Shown here: piece by piece, positions 17,939 to 26,062 of the stretch | How positions within the stretch are numbered: position 1 is the first letter of the stretch | Layout: each line of letters opens with the position of its first letter | Source: Mesorhizobium loti | GTDB lineage: Bacteria; Pseudomonadota; Alphaproteobacteria; Rhizobiales; Rhizobiaceae | Assembly (NCBI RefSeq): GCF_001510895.1 | Contig: NZ_LPWA01000046.1 | Span: 81,311-145,310, forward strand | Reading direction: 5' to 3' | DNA: 64,000 bases | Position numbers and translations under genes: made by a program | Notes under the pieces: model-generated | Told to the model about the DNA's origin: nothing | Database searches by the model: none | Seen by the model: the letters and a program-made list of their open reading frames with translations, nothing else

Positions 17939-18276
17939 CCAGCATCTATCTCCGCTTGCAAAGCCTGCATATGGACCGCGGCTGCCGAAGCGGCCGCGCG
18001 CTCTATCGCCCTGAAGCGGCTGACGACGGCGAGGCCCACCGCGGTCAATTGCGCGCCGCCGCCTTTCCTGCCGCCCGTCTGTGCCGCGACCAGCGGCTTG
18101 CCGAACACCCGGTTCATGTCCTCGACCAGATCCCAGGCATGCTTGTAGGACATCTCCATGCCGCGCGCCGCGGCCGAGATCGAGCCGAAGGCGGCGATCT
18201 GCTCGAGAAGCTCGATCTTGCCGGGACCTATACGCCCCTCGGGGTCGAGATTTATCCGCAGGCTCAGCGATGGCAT
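17935..18276 (-). CDS. modE: ModE-type winged-helix molybdate regulator (DNA-binding domain only)
   Basis: 113 aa. Matches the N-terminal winged helix of ModE ('GKIELLEQIAAFGSISAAARGMEMSYKHAWDLVEDMNRVFGKPLVAAQTGGRKGGGAQLTAVG'). It lacks the C-terminal di-Mop/TOBE sensor of E. coli ModE, so molybdate sensing would need another route, perhaps the Mop protein encoded at 21143 or dimer assembly. It lies downstream of modC in the same orientation, with its own likely Mo-box 49 bases upstream of the start. The C-terminal TAG is inside the inverted-repeat element. Confidence 0.85.
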   Translation of the reverse strand: MPSLSLRINLDPEGRIGPGKIELLEQIAAFGSISAAARGMEMSYKHAWDLVEDMNRVFGKPLVAAQTGGRKGGGAQLTAVGLAVVSRFRAIERAAASAAAVHMQALQAEIDAG

Positions 18277-18324
18277 CTCTTGTCCTTTGCAGTCACGCCC
18301 AGACTAACCCTTTTGCAGCCAAAT

Positions 18325-18347
18325 CGCTATTCCAATTGAACATAGCG
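18325..18347. promoter_or_regulatory. ModE-like binding site upstream of modE
   Basis: CGCTAT-N11-ATAGCG, a perfect 6-bp dyad in the gap between modC and modE, similar to known ModE half-sites. The right half 'TGAACATAGC' is nearly repeated at the site before modA ('TGAACATAAC'), which supports a common regulator. Confidence 0.65.
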
Positions 18348-18359
18348 GTATGCTCTTCA

Positions 18360-19472
18360 TCATCCATCGGCCTCGGCCGGCAACCCTGGCCCCGTCGTCG
18401 TGGCGTCGAAGCTGACCGTCTTGATCACCGCGAAGACCTTGCGGCCGAGCGCAAGGCGCAGGCTTTGTTTCGACAGTTCGGTGATGCGCGCCAGCACGAT
18501 TGCGCCATTGCAATCGATAGCGATTTCCACCGTCGGCCCGACGCCCGGCCTGACGGCGGCGATCGTTCCCGCCAGTATGTTGAGCGCGCTGAGCCCTGCC
18601 GGCCGCTCGGTCGCGATCATCACGTCGCGGGCCCGGATGCGGAGCCGCACCGGAGCTCCCGCCGGCCGTGCAATGCGCGGAATGCGGATCTCCCCGGCCG
18701 GCGAGCCGAGCACCGTCATGCCGAAAGCCTCGTCGTGACGCAGCACCCTGGTGTCGAGCACCGCGCCGCCCTCGCCGCGCTCTTCCGCCGGCAAGAGATC
18801 CAGCCGCTGCATGATCGCATCGGTCTGGCCGAAAGCCGCGACCTTGCCTTGCGAAAGCACCACCACGTCGCTCGCCAGCCGCGCCACCTCGGCGATCGAA
18901 TGGCTGACATAGACGATGGGGAGCTTCGTCTCGTCGCGCAGCCGCTCGATATAGGGCAGTATCTCGGCCTTGCGCGCCTCGTCGAGCGAGGCGAGCGGCT
19001 CGTCCATCAAAAGCAGCTTCGGGCTGGCAAGCAGGGCACGGCCGATCGCCACGCGCTGCTTTTCGCCGCCTGACAGTTTCGCCGGCCGCCGGTCGAGCAA
19101 ATGGCCGATGCCGAGCAGATCGACCACCGCATCCATATTGGCGTAGCGCTCGGATGGCGGCGTGAACCAGCGGCCATAGCGCAGATTGCCGGCGACGCTC
19201 ATATGCGGGAAGAGCCGCGCATCCTGGAACACCATGCCGATCCGCCGCCTGTGCATCGGCACGAAGTTGCCGGCGGCGCTATCGACCAGCACGCGGCCGT
19301 CGACCGCGATCCGCCCTTTCTGCGGCCGGATCAGCCCGGCGATCAGGTTGATCAGCGTCGACTTGCCCGAACCCGAAGGCCCGAACAGCGCCGTCAACCG
19401 GCCGGCGCTCTCGAAATCCGCTTCGATGGCGAAATCGCCGAGGCGATGGTTGATGTCGACCAAGATCGTCAT
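18360..19472 (-). CDS. modC: Molybdate ABC transporter ATP-binding protein
   Basis: 370 aa. Walker A 'GPSGSGKST', signature 'LSGGEKQRVAIGRALL', Walker B 'LLLMDEPLASLD', then 'YVSHSIAEVARLA' (H-loop), followed by a C-terminal TOBE/Mop-like domain (residues about 290-355, 'GLSALNILAGTIAAVRPGVG'), as in E. coli ModC. Powers molybdate (and tungstate) import. Start 19472 overlaps the modB stop as ATGA; the longer open frame upstream is only a shadow of modB. Confidence 0.93.
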   Translation of the reverse strand: MTILVDINHRLGDFAIEADFESAGRLTALFGPSGSGKSTLINLIAGLIRPQKGRIAVDGRVLVDSAAGNFVPMHRRRIGMVFQDARLFPHMSVAGNLRYGRWFTPPSERYANMDAVVDLLGIGHLLDRRPAKLSGGEKQRVAIGRALLASPKLLLMDEPLASLDEARKAEILPYIERLRDETKLPIVYVSHSIAEVARLASDVVVLSQGKVAAFGQTDAIMQRLDLLPAEERGEGGAVLDTRVLRHDEAFGMTVLGSPAGEIRIPRIARPAGAPVRLRIRARDVMIATERPAGLSALNILAGTIAAVRPGVGPTVEIAIDCNGAIVLARITELSKQSLRLALGRKVFAVIKTVSFDATTTGPGLPAEADG

Positions 19473-20173
19473 TCGATGTCCATCCGCCGACCGACCCTTC
19501 TCGCCAGCACTTCCGAAGCGACCAGAGCGACCATTGAGATGACGATCGAGATCAGCGTCAGCCTGAGCGCGCCCTCGTCGCCGCCCGGCACCTGTGTGAA
19601 GGTGTAGATCGCCGAGGGCAGCGTCTGCGTCTCGTTGGGGATGTTGGAGACGAAGGTGATGGTGGCGCCGAACTCGCCCATCGCCTTGGCGAAGGAGAGG
19701 ATCGCTCCCGCAATCAGGCCGGGCAGGATCAACGGCAGCGTGATGGTGGCGAACACCCAGAGCGAGTTGGCGCCGAGCGTGCCGGCGGCTGCCTCCATCT
19801 TGCGGTCGACCGCCTCGATCGACAACCTTATTGCCCGCACCATCAGCGGAAAACCCATGACGCCGCAGGCGAGCGCAGCGCCGGTCCAGCGGAACGAAAA
19901 GACGATACCGAAATGCTCGGCAAGAAAGGCGCCGGCCGGCCCGCGCCGGCCGAAGGTGAGCAGGAGCAGATAGCCGGTCACCACCGGCGGCAGGATCAGC
20001 GGCAGATGCACCAGCCCGTTGAGCAGGGTCTTGCCCCAGAAGCGCCCCCGCGCCAGCAGGAGCGCGATCAGTATGCCGGGCGGCAAGCTCACGAGCATCG
20101 CCACCGTCGCCACCTTGATCGACAGCCGGACCGCATTCCATTCGTCGGGAGTGAGGTCCAGCAGCCAGTTCAT
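19469..20173 (-). CDS. modB: Molybdate ABC transporter permease
   Basis: 234 aa with five to six membrane helices and the EAA loop ('EAAAGTLGANSLWVFATITLPLILPGLIAGAILSFAKAMGEFGAT'), which matches ModB. Forms the membrane channel with ModC on the cytoplasmic face. Lies 19 bp after modA and overlaps modC by 4 bp, so modABC is one operon. Confidence 0.93.
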   Translation of the reverse strand: MNWLLDLTPDEWNAVRLSIKVATVAMLVSLPPGILIALLLARGRFWGKTLLNGLVHLPLILPPVVTGYLLLLTFGRRGPAGAFLAEHFGIVFSFRWTGAALACGVMGFPLMVRAIRLSIEAVDRKMEAAAGTLGANSLWVFATITLPLILPGLIAGAILSFAKAMGEFGATITFVSNIPNETQTLPSAIYTFTQVPGGDEGALRLTLISIVISMVALVASEVLARRVGRRMDIE

Positions 20174-20192
20174 ATGCGGTGTAAGGTCTTTC

Positions 20193-20981
20193 TCAGTTGC
20201 TCGGCGCGAGCACCGTAAAACCCTGTTCCTTGAAAAGTGCTGCGGCCTTGGCCGACTCGACGCAGTTCAGGAAGGCAGCCGTGTCCTTGTCCTTCGAATC
20301 CGACGTCTGGGCAATCGGGTAGATGATCGGCGGGTGCGAATCCTCGGGGAAGGTTCCGACAATCTTCACGCCCTTTTCGGCATGCGCGTCGGTGGCGTAG
20401 ACGATGCCGAGCGCTGCCTCGCCCGTCGACACCAGCTTGAGCGCGGCGCGGACGTTCTCGGCCTGCGCGACCTTGCCTTCGATCGAGGACCAGATACCCA
20501 GCGATTCCAGCGCCGCCTTGCCGTATTTGCCGGCCGGCACCGCCTTGACATCGCCCATGGCGAGCCTGCCGTCGCCGATCAGCTTGGCGAGGTCGAAGCC
20601 CTTTTCGACCTTGGTCTCGACCTTGGAATCCTTCGGCGCCACCAGCACGATCTGGTTGCCGAGCAGCTTCACTTCGGTGTCCGGCTTGGTCAGCTTCTTG
20701 TCGGAGAGATACTTCATCCAGTCGAGGTCGGCCGAGACGAAGACATCGGCCGGCGCGCCGCCCTCGATCTGCTTGGCCAACGCCGAGCTTGCTGCATAGG
20801 AAATGATCGCCGCTTCACCGACCTCGGGCTCGCAGGCCTTGTTGACCGCATCGAGCGCATCCTTGAGGCTCGCCGCTGCGAACACGACCACCTTGTCGTC
20901 GGCGTGAGCCACTGGCACGGCCGCCATCAATGTTGCAGTCAGGCCGCCCATGGCGATCGCCTTCAGTCCCGTGCCCGTCAT
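20193..20981 (-). CDS. modA: Molybdate-binding periplasmic protein
   Basis: 262 aa. A signal peptide ('MTGTGLKAIAMGGLTATLMAAVPVAHA', cut before DDK) is followed by the ModA fold: 'VVVFAAASLKDALDAV' near the N-terminus, 'YAASSALAKQIEGGAPADVFVSAD' and 'GEAALGIVYATDA'. Captures molybdate and delivers it to ModBC. First gene of modABC; a ModE-like site lies 44 bp upstream, shared with the divergent mop gene. Confidence 0.93.
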   Translation of the reverse strand: MTGTGLKAIAMGGLTATLMAAVPVAHADDKVVVFAAASLKDALDAVNKACEPEVGEAAIISYAASSALAKQIEGGAPADVFVSADLDWMKYLSDKKLTKPDTEVKLLGNQIVLVAPKDSKVETKVEKGFDLAKLIGDGRLAMGDVKAVPAGKYGKAALESLGIWSSIEGKVAQAENVRAALKLVSTGEAALGIVYATDAHAEKGVKIVGTFPEDSHPPIIYPIAQTSDSKDKDTAAFLNCVESAKAAALFKEQGFTVLAPSN

Positions 20982-21024
20982 GAAACCTCTCCCTGTTTGA
21001 AATCCGTCGGCCTAGTGCCTTAAC

Positions 21025-21048
21025 CGATATATCCGGATGAACATAACA
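21025..21048. promoter_or_regulatory. ModE-like binding site between modA and mop
   Basis: CGATAT-N12-ATAACA, an imperfect dyad resembling the perfect CGCTAT-N11-ATAGCG site before modE; both contain TCC-N4-TGAACATA or a close variant. The place, between divergent modABC and mop, fits repression of both by ModE with molybdate. Confidence 0.55.
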
Positions 21049-21142
21049 AGGGAAGGCCTTTTGCCTTCTGCGCCATTGTATGGTGGGGTCTTCCCAGCCT
21101 ACGATGAAACCGATCCTATACAGCGAAAGCCAGGAGAGGCAG

Positions 21143-21352
21143 ATGAAGATCAGCGCCCGCAACATCCTCAAGGGCAAGGTCACGGAAATCGTGACTGGAG
21201 CGACCACCTCGCATGTCAGGATCGACATCGGCGGCAGCGTCATCGTCACCGCCTCGATCACCAATGAAGCGGTCGCCGATCTGCAGCTCGAAAAAGGCAA
21301 GCAGGCCTATGCCGTGATCAAGGCCTCCGACGTCATGGTCGGCATCGATTGA
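21143..21352 (+). CDS. mop: Molybdopterin/molybdate-binding protein, single TOBE (Mop) domain
   Basis: 69 aa. The whole protein is one Mop domain: 'MKISARNILKGKVTEIVTGATTSHVRIDIGGSVIVTASITNEAVADLQLEKGKQAYAVIKASDVMVG' fits molbindins, which assemble as hexamers and store or buffer molybdate. The start at 21143 follows AGGAGAGG. Divergent from modABC across a presumed ModE site. It could supply the molybdate-binding module missing from the short ModE. Confidence 0.9.
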   Translation: MKISARNILKGKVTEIVTGATTSHVRIDIGGSVIVTASITNEAVADLQLEKGKQAYAVIKASDVMVGID

Positions 21353-21386
21353 CGGCAGCTTCCCGCGCCTGGGCCGGTCGATTTGG

Positions 21387-22181
21387 CTAGACGGCGATCG
21401 GCGCCTTGATGCTGGCATCTGCAAAGTAGTTCTCGAGGCGGAAATCCTCGAAGCGGAAGGCGAAAAGATCCTTCACCTCCGGGTTGATCCACATCGTCGG
21501 TAACGCCTTCGGCGTGCGCCGCATCTGCTCGCGCGCCTGCTCGAAATGGTTTGAATAAAGATGCGCGTCGCCGAGCGTGTGCACGAAGTCGCCGGGCTTC
21601 AACCCGGTGACCTGCGCCACCATCATAGTCAGCAGGGCGTATGAGGCGATGTTGAACGGCACGCCGAGGAAGATATCGGCCGAGCGCTGGTAAAGCTGGC
21701 AGGAGAGCCGGCCTTCCGAGACGTAGAACTGGAACAGACAGTGGCAGGGCGGCAGCGCCATCGCTTCCACTTCGCCCGGGTTCCAGGCCGAGACGATCAG
21801 CCGCCGCGAATTGGGATTCTTGCGTATCTCCTTGAGAAGGCCCGCTATCTGGTCGATCCCACCGCCATGCCCGTCCGGCCATGAGCGCCATTGCTTGCCG
21901 TAGACGGGGCCGAGATCGCCATTCTCGTCGGCCCACTCGTCCCAGATGGTGACGCCGTTGTCGTTGAGATATTTGATGTTGGTGTCGCCGGCCAAAAACC
22001 ACAGAAGCTCGTGGATGATCGACTTCAGATGCAGCTTCTTGGTGGTGGTGACGGGGAAACCGCGCGAAAGGTCGAAGCGCATCTGGTGGCCGAACACCGA
22101 GCGCGTGCCGGTTCCGGTGCGGTCGCCGCGGTCGGCGCCGTTTTCCAGCACATGCTTCAACAGGTCGAGATATTGGCGCAT
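21387..22181 (-). CDS. thyA: Thymidylate synthase
   Basis: 264 aa, the same length as the E. coli enzyme. Converts dUMP to dTMP with methylene-tetrahydrofolate. The catalytic cysteine C146 is in '[12 protein letters not shown]', the dUMP site in '[25 protein letters not shown]', and the end is 'APIAV'. Separate from folA, with the molybdate cluster between. Upstream (22182-22325) I see no other gene. Confidence 0.97.
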   Translation of the reverse strand: MRQYLDLLKHVLENGADRGDRTGTGTRSVFGHQMRFDLSRGFPVTTTKKLHLKSIIHELLWFLAGDTNIKYLNDNGVTIWDEWADENGDLGPVYGKQWRSWPDGHGGGIDQIAGLLKEIRKNPNSRRLIVSAWNPGEVEAMALPPCHCLFQFYVSEGRLSCQLYQRSADIFLGVPFNIASYALLTMMVAQVTGLKPGDFVHTLGDAHLYSNHFEQAREQMRRTPKALPTMWINPEVKDLFAFRFEDFRLENYFADASIKAPIAV

Positions 22182-22325
22182 CGGCTCCGCCTCGATTCGG
22201 ATGACGGGCGATCATAGCCGACTGGCCGTCGGTCGAACACCGCAAAGCCCGTTAGAAATGTGGATCGTATGCCGGAAGGTCCACAGCGCCGGCGCAATAT
22301 CGCGCCGGCTGCCGATAGCGATGCC

Positions 22326-22637
22326 TCAGAGGGAACCGAGTTTGCCCAGATCTTTGGCCACCAGATAGTAGAAGGTCACGCGGCTCTTGGTGTTGTCGGC
22401 CGCCATCGCCTTGCAGACCTTCTGGATCGAGGCGTCGGCCTTGGCGGCATCGGCGACGCCGAGCTTCTTGGCCGCCCAGTTCTCCCGGACGCGGTCGAGC
22501 TCCTTCGGGTCGGTGCAGGAGACCAGCGAGGAATCGCGGTTCCGGAGCGCGATGCCCAGATGCTTGACGATCTTCTCGACCGCATCGGCGCTGGCGCCGG
22601 CATCGTATTTCTTCACATCCGCAAGATAGTCGGCCAT
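22326..22637 (-). CDS. DUF2853 family protein
   Basis: 103 aa, starting 'MADYLADVKKYDAGASADAVEKIVKHLGIALRNRDSSLVSCTDPKELDRVRENWAAKKLGV', which matches the small helical DUF2853 family. No enzymatic motif is apparent and the function is unknown. The start at 22637 is backed by GAGGGGAAG. The 210 bp between this start and the tmRNA carry no further gene. Confidence 0.85.
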   Translation of the reverse strand: MADYLADVKKYDAGASADAVEKIVKHLGIALRNRDSSLVSCTDPKELDRVRENWAAKKLGVADAAKADASIQKVCKAMAADNTKSRVTFYYLVAKDLGKLGSL

Positions 22638-22809
22638 CAAACTTCCCCTCGTCGGCGCCACGGATCCGATCGATGAGGCTTGTGGCGCGCCGCGCAACTT
22701 GTGCGCTAGGTCAGAGATTCCTCATCGCTGGCCGAGCTTCGATTGAGTAAGCGCGCAAGTCAACCCTCGGCTGTCGAGTTTGGCGCAGGGGACAAGTGCC
22801 GGTTTGGCC

Positions 22810-22838
22810 TTTCATTTTCCATGATCGCTCCCTATATT
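22810..22838 (+). promoter_or_regulatory. Candidate promoter of the tmRNA gene
   Basis: TTTCAT and TATATT are 17 bases apart, ending just before the inferred acceptor piece. The -10 is good, the -35 poor. Offered by position only. Confidence 0.35.
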
Positions 22839-22844
22839 CGCTTC

Positions 22845-23170
22845 GTCGGCTTGACCGACTATGGCGATAAACAGGCGATGAAATAAGCCGTTCGGACCCG
22901 GGGGCGGTACCCGGCGCCTCCACCAAAACCGCTCTGAATACTGGAGCGGCTTTTGCTGGGGGCGAAATAGGATCGACGAAGGTGTAAAGATCGTACTTTT
23001 GCCCGGCATTGTACCACCGTCATCGGGCTAAACTTATAGTTGCCAACGACAACTATGCGGAAGCTCGTCTCGCTGCTTAATGCAGTGCGAACGCTTCAAA
23101 TCAAGCCCTAGAGGTTCGCACTTCTAGGCGGGGTTCGGAGGTACCTGGCAACAGAAACCTCCACCTTCTC
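22845..23170 (+). ncRNA. ssrA: Permuted two-piece tmRNA
   Basis: The acceptor piece comes first and ends CGCCTCC-A-CCA at 22925; an A/U-rich spacer with a CCGCT/AGCGG hairpin follows; the coding piece begins GGGGGCG at 22958. These ends pair into a 7-bp acceptor stem with G3-U70, the alanine identity pair. 'AGGATCGACG' after the 5' end matches the tmRNA D-region. The tag reading frame starts with the resume codon GCC at 23042: ANDNYAEARLAA and TAA (23042-23080). Later hairpins CCTAGA/TCTAGG (23107-23128) and GGAGGT/ACCTCC (23137-23162) close the coding piece. This gene order is the alphaproteobacterial permuted type. tmRNA rescues stalled ribosomes and marks the product for ClpXP. The outer ends (22845 and 23170) are estimates. 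Confidence 0.93.
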
Positions 23171-23266
23171 CCCCTTTGCTTCATTCCCAATTCAACCGAA
23201 CGGCCGAGGCCCGTCCGGCGCGCATGCGTCGCCCTGCCCTCGCCGTCCGTCATCCATGGACAAATC

Positions 23267-23825
23267 ATGCAAAACGATTCTGGCCGATTCTTCGTGCTGA
23301 CCGGCGGTCCCGGCTCCGGCAAGACCACGCTCATCGAAGCGCTGAAAGCGGCAGGCTTCGCGACGGCGGCGGAGGCTGGACGCGGCATCATCCGCGACCA
23401 GATGGCGATCGACGGCCCAGCCCTTCCCTGGCGGGACCGGGGCGCTTTTTGCCCAGCTGATGCTGTCGTGGGAACTGCGCTCCTGGCATACCGCGCTCGC
23501 CGAGCCCGGTCCTGTCTTCTTCGATCGCGGCGTGCCGGACACCATCGGCTATCTCTGGCTCTGCGGCCTGCCGGTGCCCGATCACATCAAAAATGCGGCC
23601 ACCAAATTCGGTTACGCGCGCCGCGTCTTCATCGCGCCGCCTTGGCCGGAGATTTTTGCGCAGGACGAAGAACGGAAACAGACACTCGACGAGGCCGACC
23701 GCACCTATCGATCAGTCGCGAGCGCCTACGCCGAACTCGGCTATGAACTCATGCCCTTGCCGCTTGCGCCGGTCGAAGAACGTGTGCGCTTCGTCCTCGA
23801 TGCAGCAGGCTTGGGGCGGACATGA
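23267..23825 (+). pseudogene. AAA family ATPase (P-loop kinase-like), frameshifted by one base
   Basis: The first frame gives 'MQNDSGRFFVLTGGPGSGKTTLIEALKAAGFATAAEAGRGIIRDQ...WRDRGAF' with Walker A GGPGSGKT, then loses the reading at a run of five T (23446-23450). The next frame continues 'AQLMLSWELRSWHTALAEPGPVFFDRGVPDTIGYLWLCG...FIAPPWPEIFAQDEERKQTLDEADRTYRSV' to 23825. Removing one T restores a 185-aa AAA_28-type protein of normal length. These small ATPases resemble nucleotide or metabolite kinases; the substrate is unknown. An error in the homopolymer is as likely as a true mutation. Shares a bidirectional terminator with the convergent MFS gene. Confidence 0.8.
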
Positions 23826-23852
23826 AAAAGGCCGGACAAACCCGGCCCTTTT
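23825..23852. terminator. Bidirectional rho-independent terminator
   Basis: AAAAAGGCCGG-ACAAAC-CCGGCCCTTTT: a 6-bp GC stem flanked by an A run and a T run, so it should work in both directions. It lies between the AAA ATPase stop (23825) and the MFS stop (23872). Confidence 0.85.
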
Positions 23853-23871
23853 CGATCTTTTTCGAATTCTC

Positions 23872-25077
23872 TTACTCGGCAGGCGCTTCCACCGCTTCCC
23901 GCGCGCGGCCAAGGGTCACCTTGGCCAGCGTGAAGGAAATCACCGCGCACAGCGTGATACCGGCGACCATCGGCAGCGGCGTGCCGTCGAAGAAGATGCC
24001 GGCGACGCCCATCGCCAGCGCGCCGATGGCGAAGTGCAGCGTGCCCATCAGCGCCGAGGCCGTACCGGCGATTTCGCCATGCTCTTCCATCGCCAGCACC
24101 GACGTGGTCGGGATGACCAGGCCGAGGAAGCCGTAGCCGACGAAGAGCAGCGCCGCCATCACGTCGAGCCGGTCGACTCCGGACGCCATGATGGCGAACA
24201 GCGCCACCATCACCGTGGCATAACCGGTTACCGCCACCCAGACGACGCGCTTCAGCCCAAACCGGTCGGCCAGCATTCCGGTCAGCTGCGACATGCCGAT
24301 GAAGGCGACCGCATTGATCGAGAAGAAGACGCTGTAGACCGACGGCGACAGGCCGTAGTGGTCGATCAGGATGAAGGACGAGCTCGACAGATAGACGAAG
24401 AAGCTCGCGATGCCAAAGCCGGCGATCGCCGTCAGGCCGAGGAAGTTGCGGTGACCCATCAGGTAGCGATAGCCGGCGAGCGCCGTGCCGAAGGACGAGC
24501 TGGCGCGCTCCTCCACCGACCGCGTCTCTTTCAGCGAGGTGGCGAGCAGGATGGTGGCTAAAGCCGCGGCGCCCGTGACCGTCCAGAACACGGCGCGCCA
24601 GCCAAAACTCTCGATGATCTGGCTGCCGGTGAGCGGCGCAAGGATCGGCGATACCGAGAACACCAGCATCAGCAGCGACATCAGCTTGGCCGCCTCGTTG
24701 CCGGTGTGCAGGTCGCGCACGATGGCGCGCGGCACCGCCATGCCGGCGCTGGCGCCGAGCCCCTGCAGGAAGCGGAAGGCGATCAGCCACTCGATATTGG
24801 GCGCCATCGCCGAGCCGACGCCGCCGACCATGAACAGCGCGAGGCCGGCATAAAGCGGCAGCTTGCGCCCAACCATGTCGGAGATCGGTCCGACGACGAT
24901 TTGGCCGAAACCCATCGACAGGAAGAAGATCAAGAGGCTCATCTGCACGGCGGCGGTGCCGGCATGCAAATCCTCACCGATCGAGGGCAGCGCGGGAAGA
25001 TACATATCGATGGCGAAAGGGCCGATTGCGGACAACAAGCCGAGCACGACCGCAATGCGGAGGAATTTGGGACTCAT
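23872..25077 (-). CDS. Bcr/CflA-family multidrug MFS transporter
   Basis: 401 aa, 12 predicted membrane helices. The N-terminus 'GLLSAIGPFAIDMYLPALPSIGEDL' (motif D1-like 'AIDMYLPA') is diagnostic of the Bcr/CflA drug-resistance group; the loop 'GPISDMVGRKLPLYAGL' is MFS motif A. Proton-driven exporter of drugs such as bicyclomycin or chloramphenicol-like compounds. The start at 25077 ('MSPKFLRIA') is preferred to a 32-residue extension. Divergent from a TetR regulator, so expression is probably controlled by it. Confidence 0.88.
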   Translation of the reverse strand: MSPKFLRIAVVLGLLSAIGPFAIDMYLPALPSIGEDLHAGTAAVQMSLLIFFLSMGFGQIVVGPISDMVGRKLPLYAGLALFMVGGVGSAMAPNIEWLIAFRFLQGLGASAGMAVPRAIVRDLHTGNEAAKLMSLLMLVFSVSPILAPLTGSQIIESFGWRAVFWTVTGAAALATILLATSLKETRSVEERASSSFGTALAGYRYLMGHRNFLGLTAIAGFGIASFFVYLSSSSFILIDHYGLSPSVYSVFFSINAVAFIGMSQLTGMLADRFGLKRVVWVAVTGYATVMVALFAIMASGVDRLDVMAALLFVGYGFLGLVIPTTSVLAMEEHGEIAGTASALMGTLHFAIGALAMGVAGIFFDGTPLPMVAGITLCAVISFTLAKVTLGRAREAVEAPAE

Positions 25078-25215
25078 GATAGGGCTTCTTTCGGATCTGG
25101 TTGCCGCCGTGGTCCGGCGTCTACCCAAGGACGTTCCATCCCGCGGAAATCCGACATCCGAGAGCGAATTCATTCGTCTCTTCAGCGCAGACTTCCCTTT
25201 ATTGTGTCCACAAAT

Positions 25216-25233
25216 TTAGACACACTTGTCCAA
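25216..25233. promoter_or_regulatory. Candidate TetR operator
   Basis: TTAGACA-CACT-TGTCCAA, a dyad with one mismatch, lies 28 bp before the TetR start in the 184-bp gap to the divergent exporter gene. An overlapping dyad TGTGTC-N10-GACACA spans 25203-25224. Such sites commonly let a TetR protein control both itself and the pump. Confidence 0.55.
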
Positions 25234-25261
25234 TTCGTCAATCACCGCTATATAGTTTTTT

Positions 25262-25945
25262 ATGAAGCCCGGCGTTTCTCCTGACACTTTCCCGCCACGC
25301 AGCCATGAGGCCAAGCGCATATCGGTGGTCGAGGCTGCCGCGTCGGTTTTCTGCCGGGAGGGTTATCCCGGCGCCAACATCGACCTGATCGCGGCCGAGG
25401 CCGGCGTTTCGCGCCAGACCGTCTACAATCATCACGGTGACAAGGAAAAGCTCTTCATGGCCGTGGTGCGCGACCTGACGGAGCGCTGCAATGCCGGCAT
25501 CTTCGCCACCATCGCCACTTTTCCCGACCAGCCCGCCGATCTCGAATCCGATCTTGTCGCCTTTGCCGTGCGCATGAACCGGAACTGCATCTGCAACCGC
25601 GACGGCCGCTTCCTGCGCAAGCTGATCCAGGCTGAAGGCGAGCGCTATCCGGAGCTTTTCGCCGAGTGGCGCGAACAGGGGCCGGGCCGCACCTGGTCGG
25701 CGCTTGCCGCCCGCTTCGCGCGGCTTGCCTATGCCGGGCATCTCTCGATCGACGATCCGGACGTGGCGGCGCGCCAGTTCCTCGCTCTCGTCAACGCCGA
25801 GCTTCAAATCACCTTCATGCTCGGCGGCATGCCCACAGAGGAGGAGGTTCTGCGCTCGGCCACCAACGGCGTGCGCACCTTCCTCCGCGCCTTCGGCACG
25901 CGGAAAACAACGTCCGTCAAGCAGGCCGCCCTCGCCCACGCCTGA
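25262..25945 (+). CDS. TetR/AcrR family transcriptional regulator
   Basis: 227 aa. The N-terminal HTH ('ISVVEAAASVFCREGYPGANIDLIAAEAGVSRQTVYNHHGDKEKLFMAVV') is standard TetR_N; the C-terminal half has the AefR-like TetR_C region ('RMNRNCICNRDGRFLRKLIQAEGERYPELFAEW'). Divergent from the Bcr/CflA exporter, whose expression it probably represses until a ligand binds. The ligand is unknown. Confidence 0.88.
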   Translation: MKPGVSPDTFPPRSHEAKRISVVEAAASVFCREGYPGANIDLIAAEAGVSRQTVYNHHGDKEKLFMAVVRDLTERCNAGIFATIATFPDQPADLESDLVAFAVRMNRNCICNRDGRFLRKLIQAEGERYPELFAEWREQGPGRTWSALAARFARLAYAGHLSIDDPDVAARQFLALVNAELQITFMLGGMPTEEEVLRSATNGVRTFLRAFGTRKTTSVKQAALAHA

Positions 25946-26062
25946 GCGATCAAATCGCCGCCACCCCCTCTTGGTCTCAGCGTTAGGCGCCTATATGCGG
26001 TTTACGCCGCGCCCAAGCTTGATTACAGCTATGCGGACGATTCAACGGAACCCGACCGTCAC

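Noticed and set aside
18360..20141. A 593-aa extended ModC
   Set aside because: The extension is modB read out of frame; the true start at 19472 overlaps the modB stop.
22711..22926. Small ORF on the minus strand across the tmRNA acceptor piece
   Set aside because: The DNA is accounted for by the tmRNA; the peptide has no family character.
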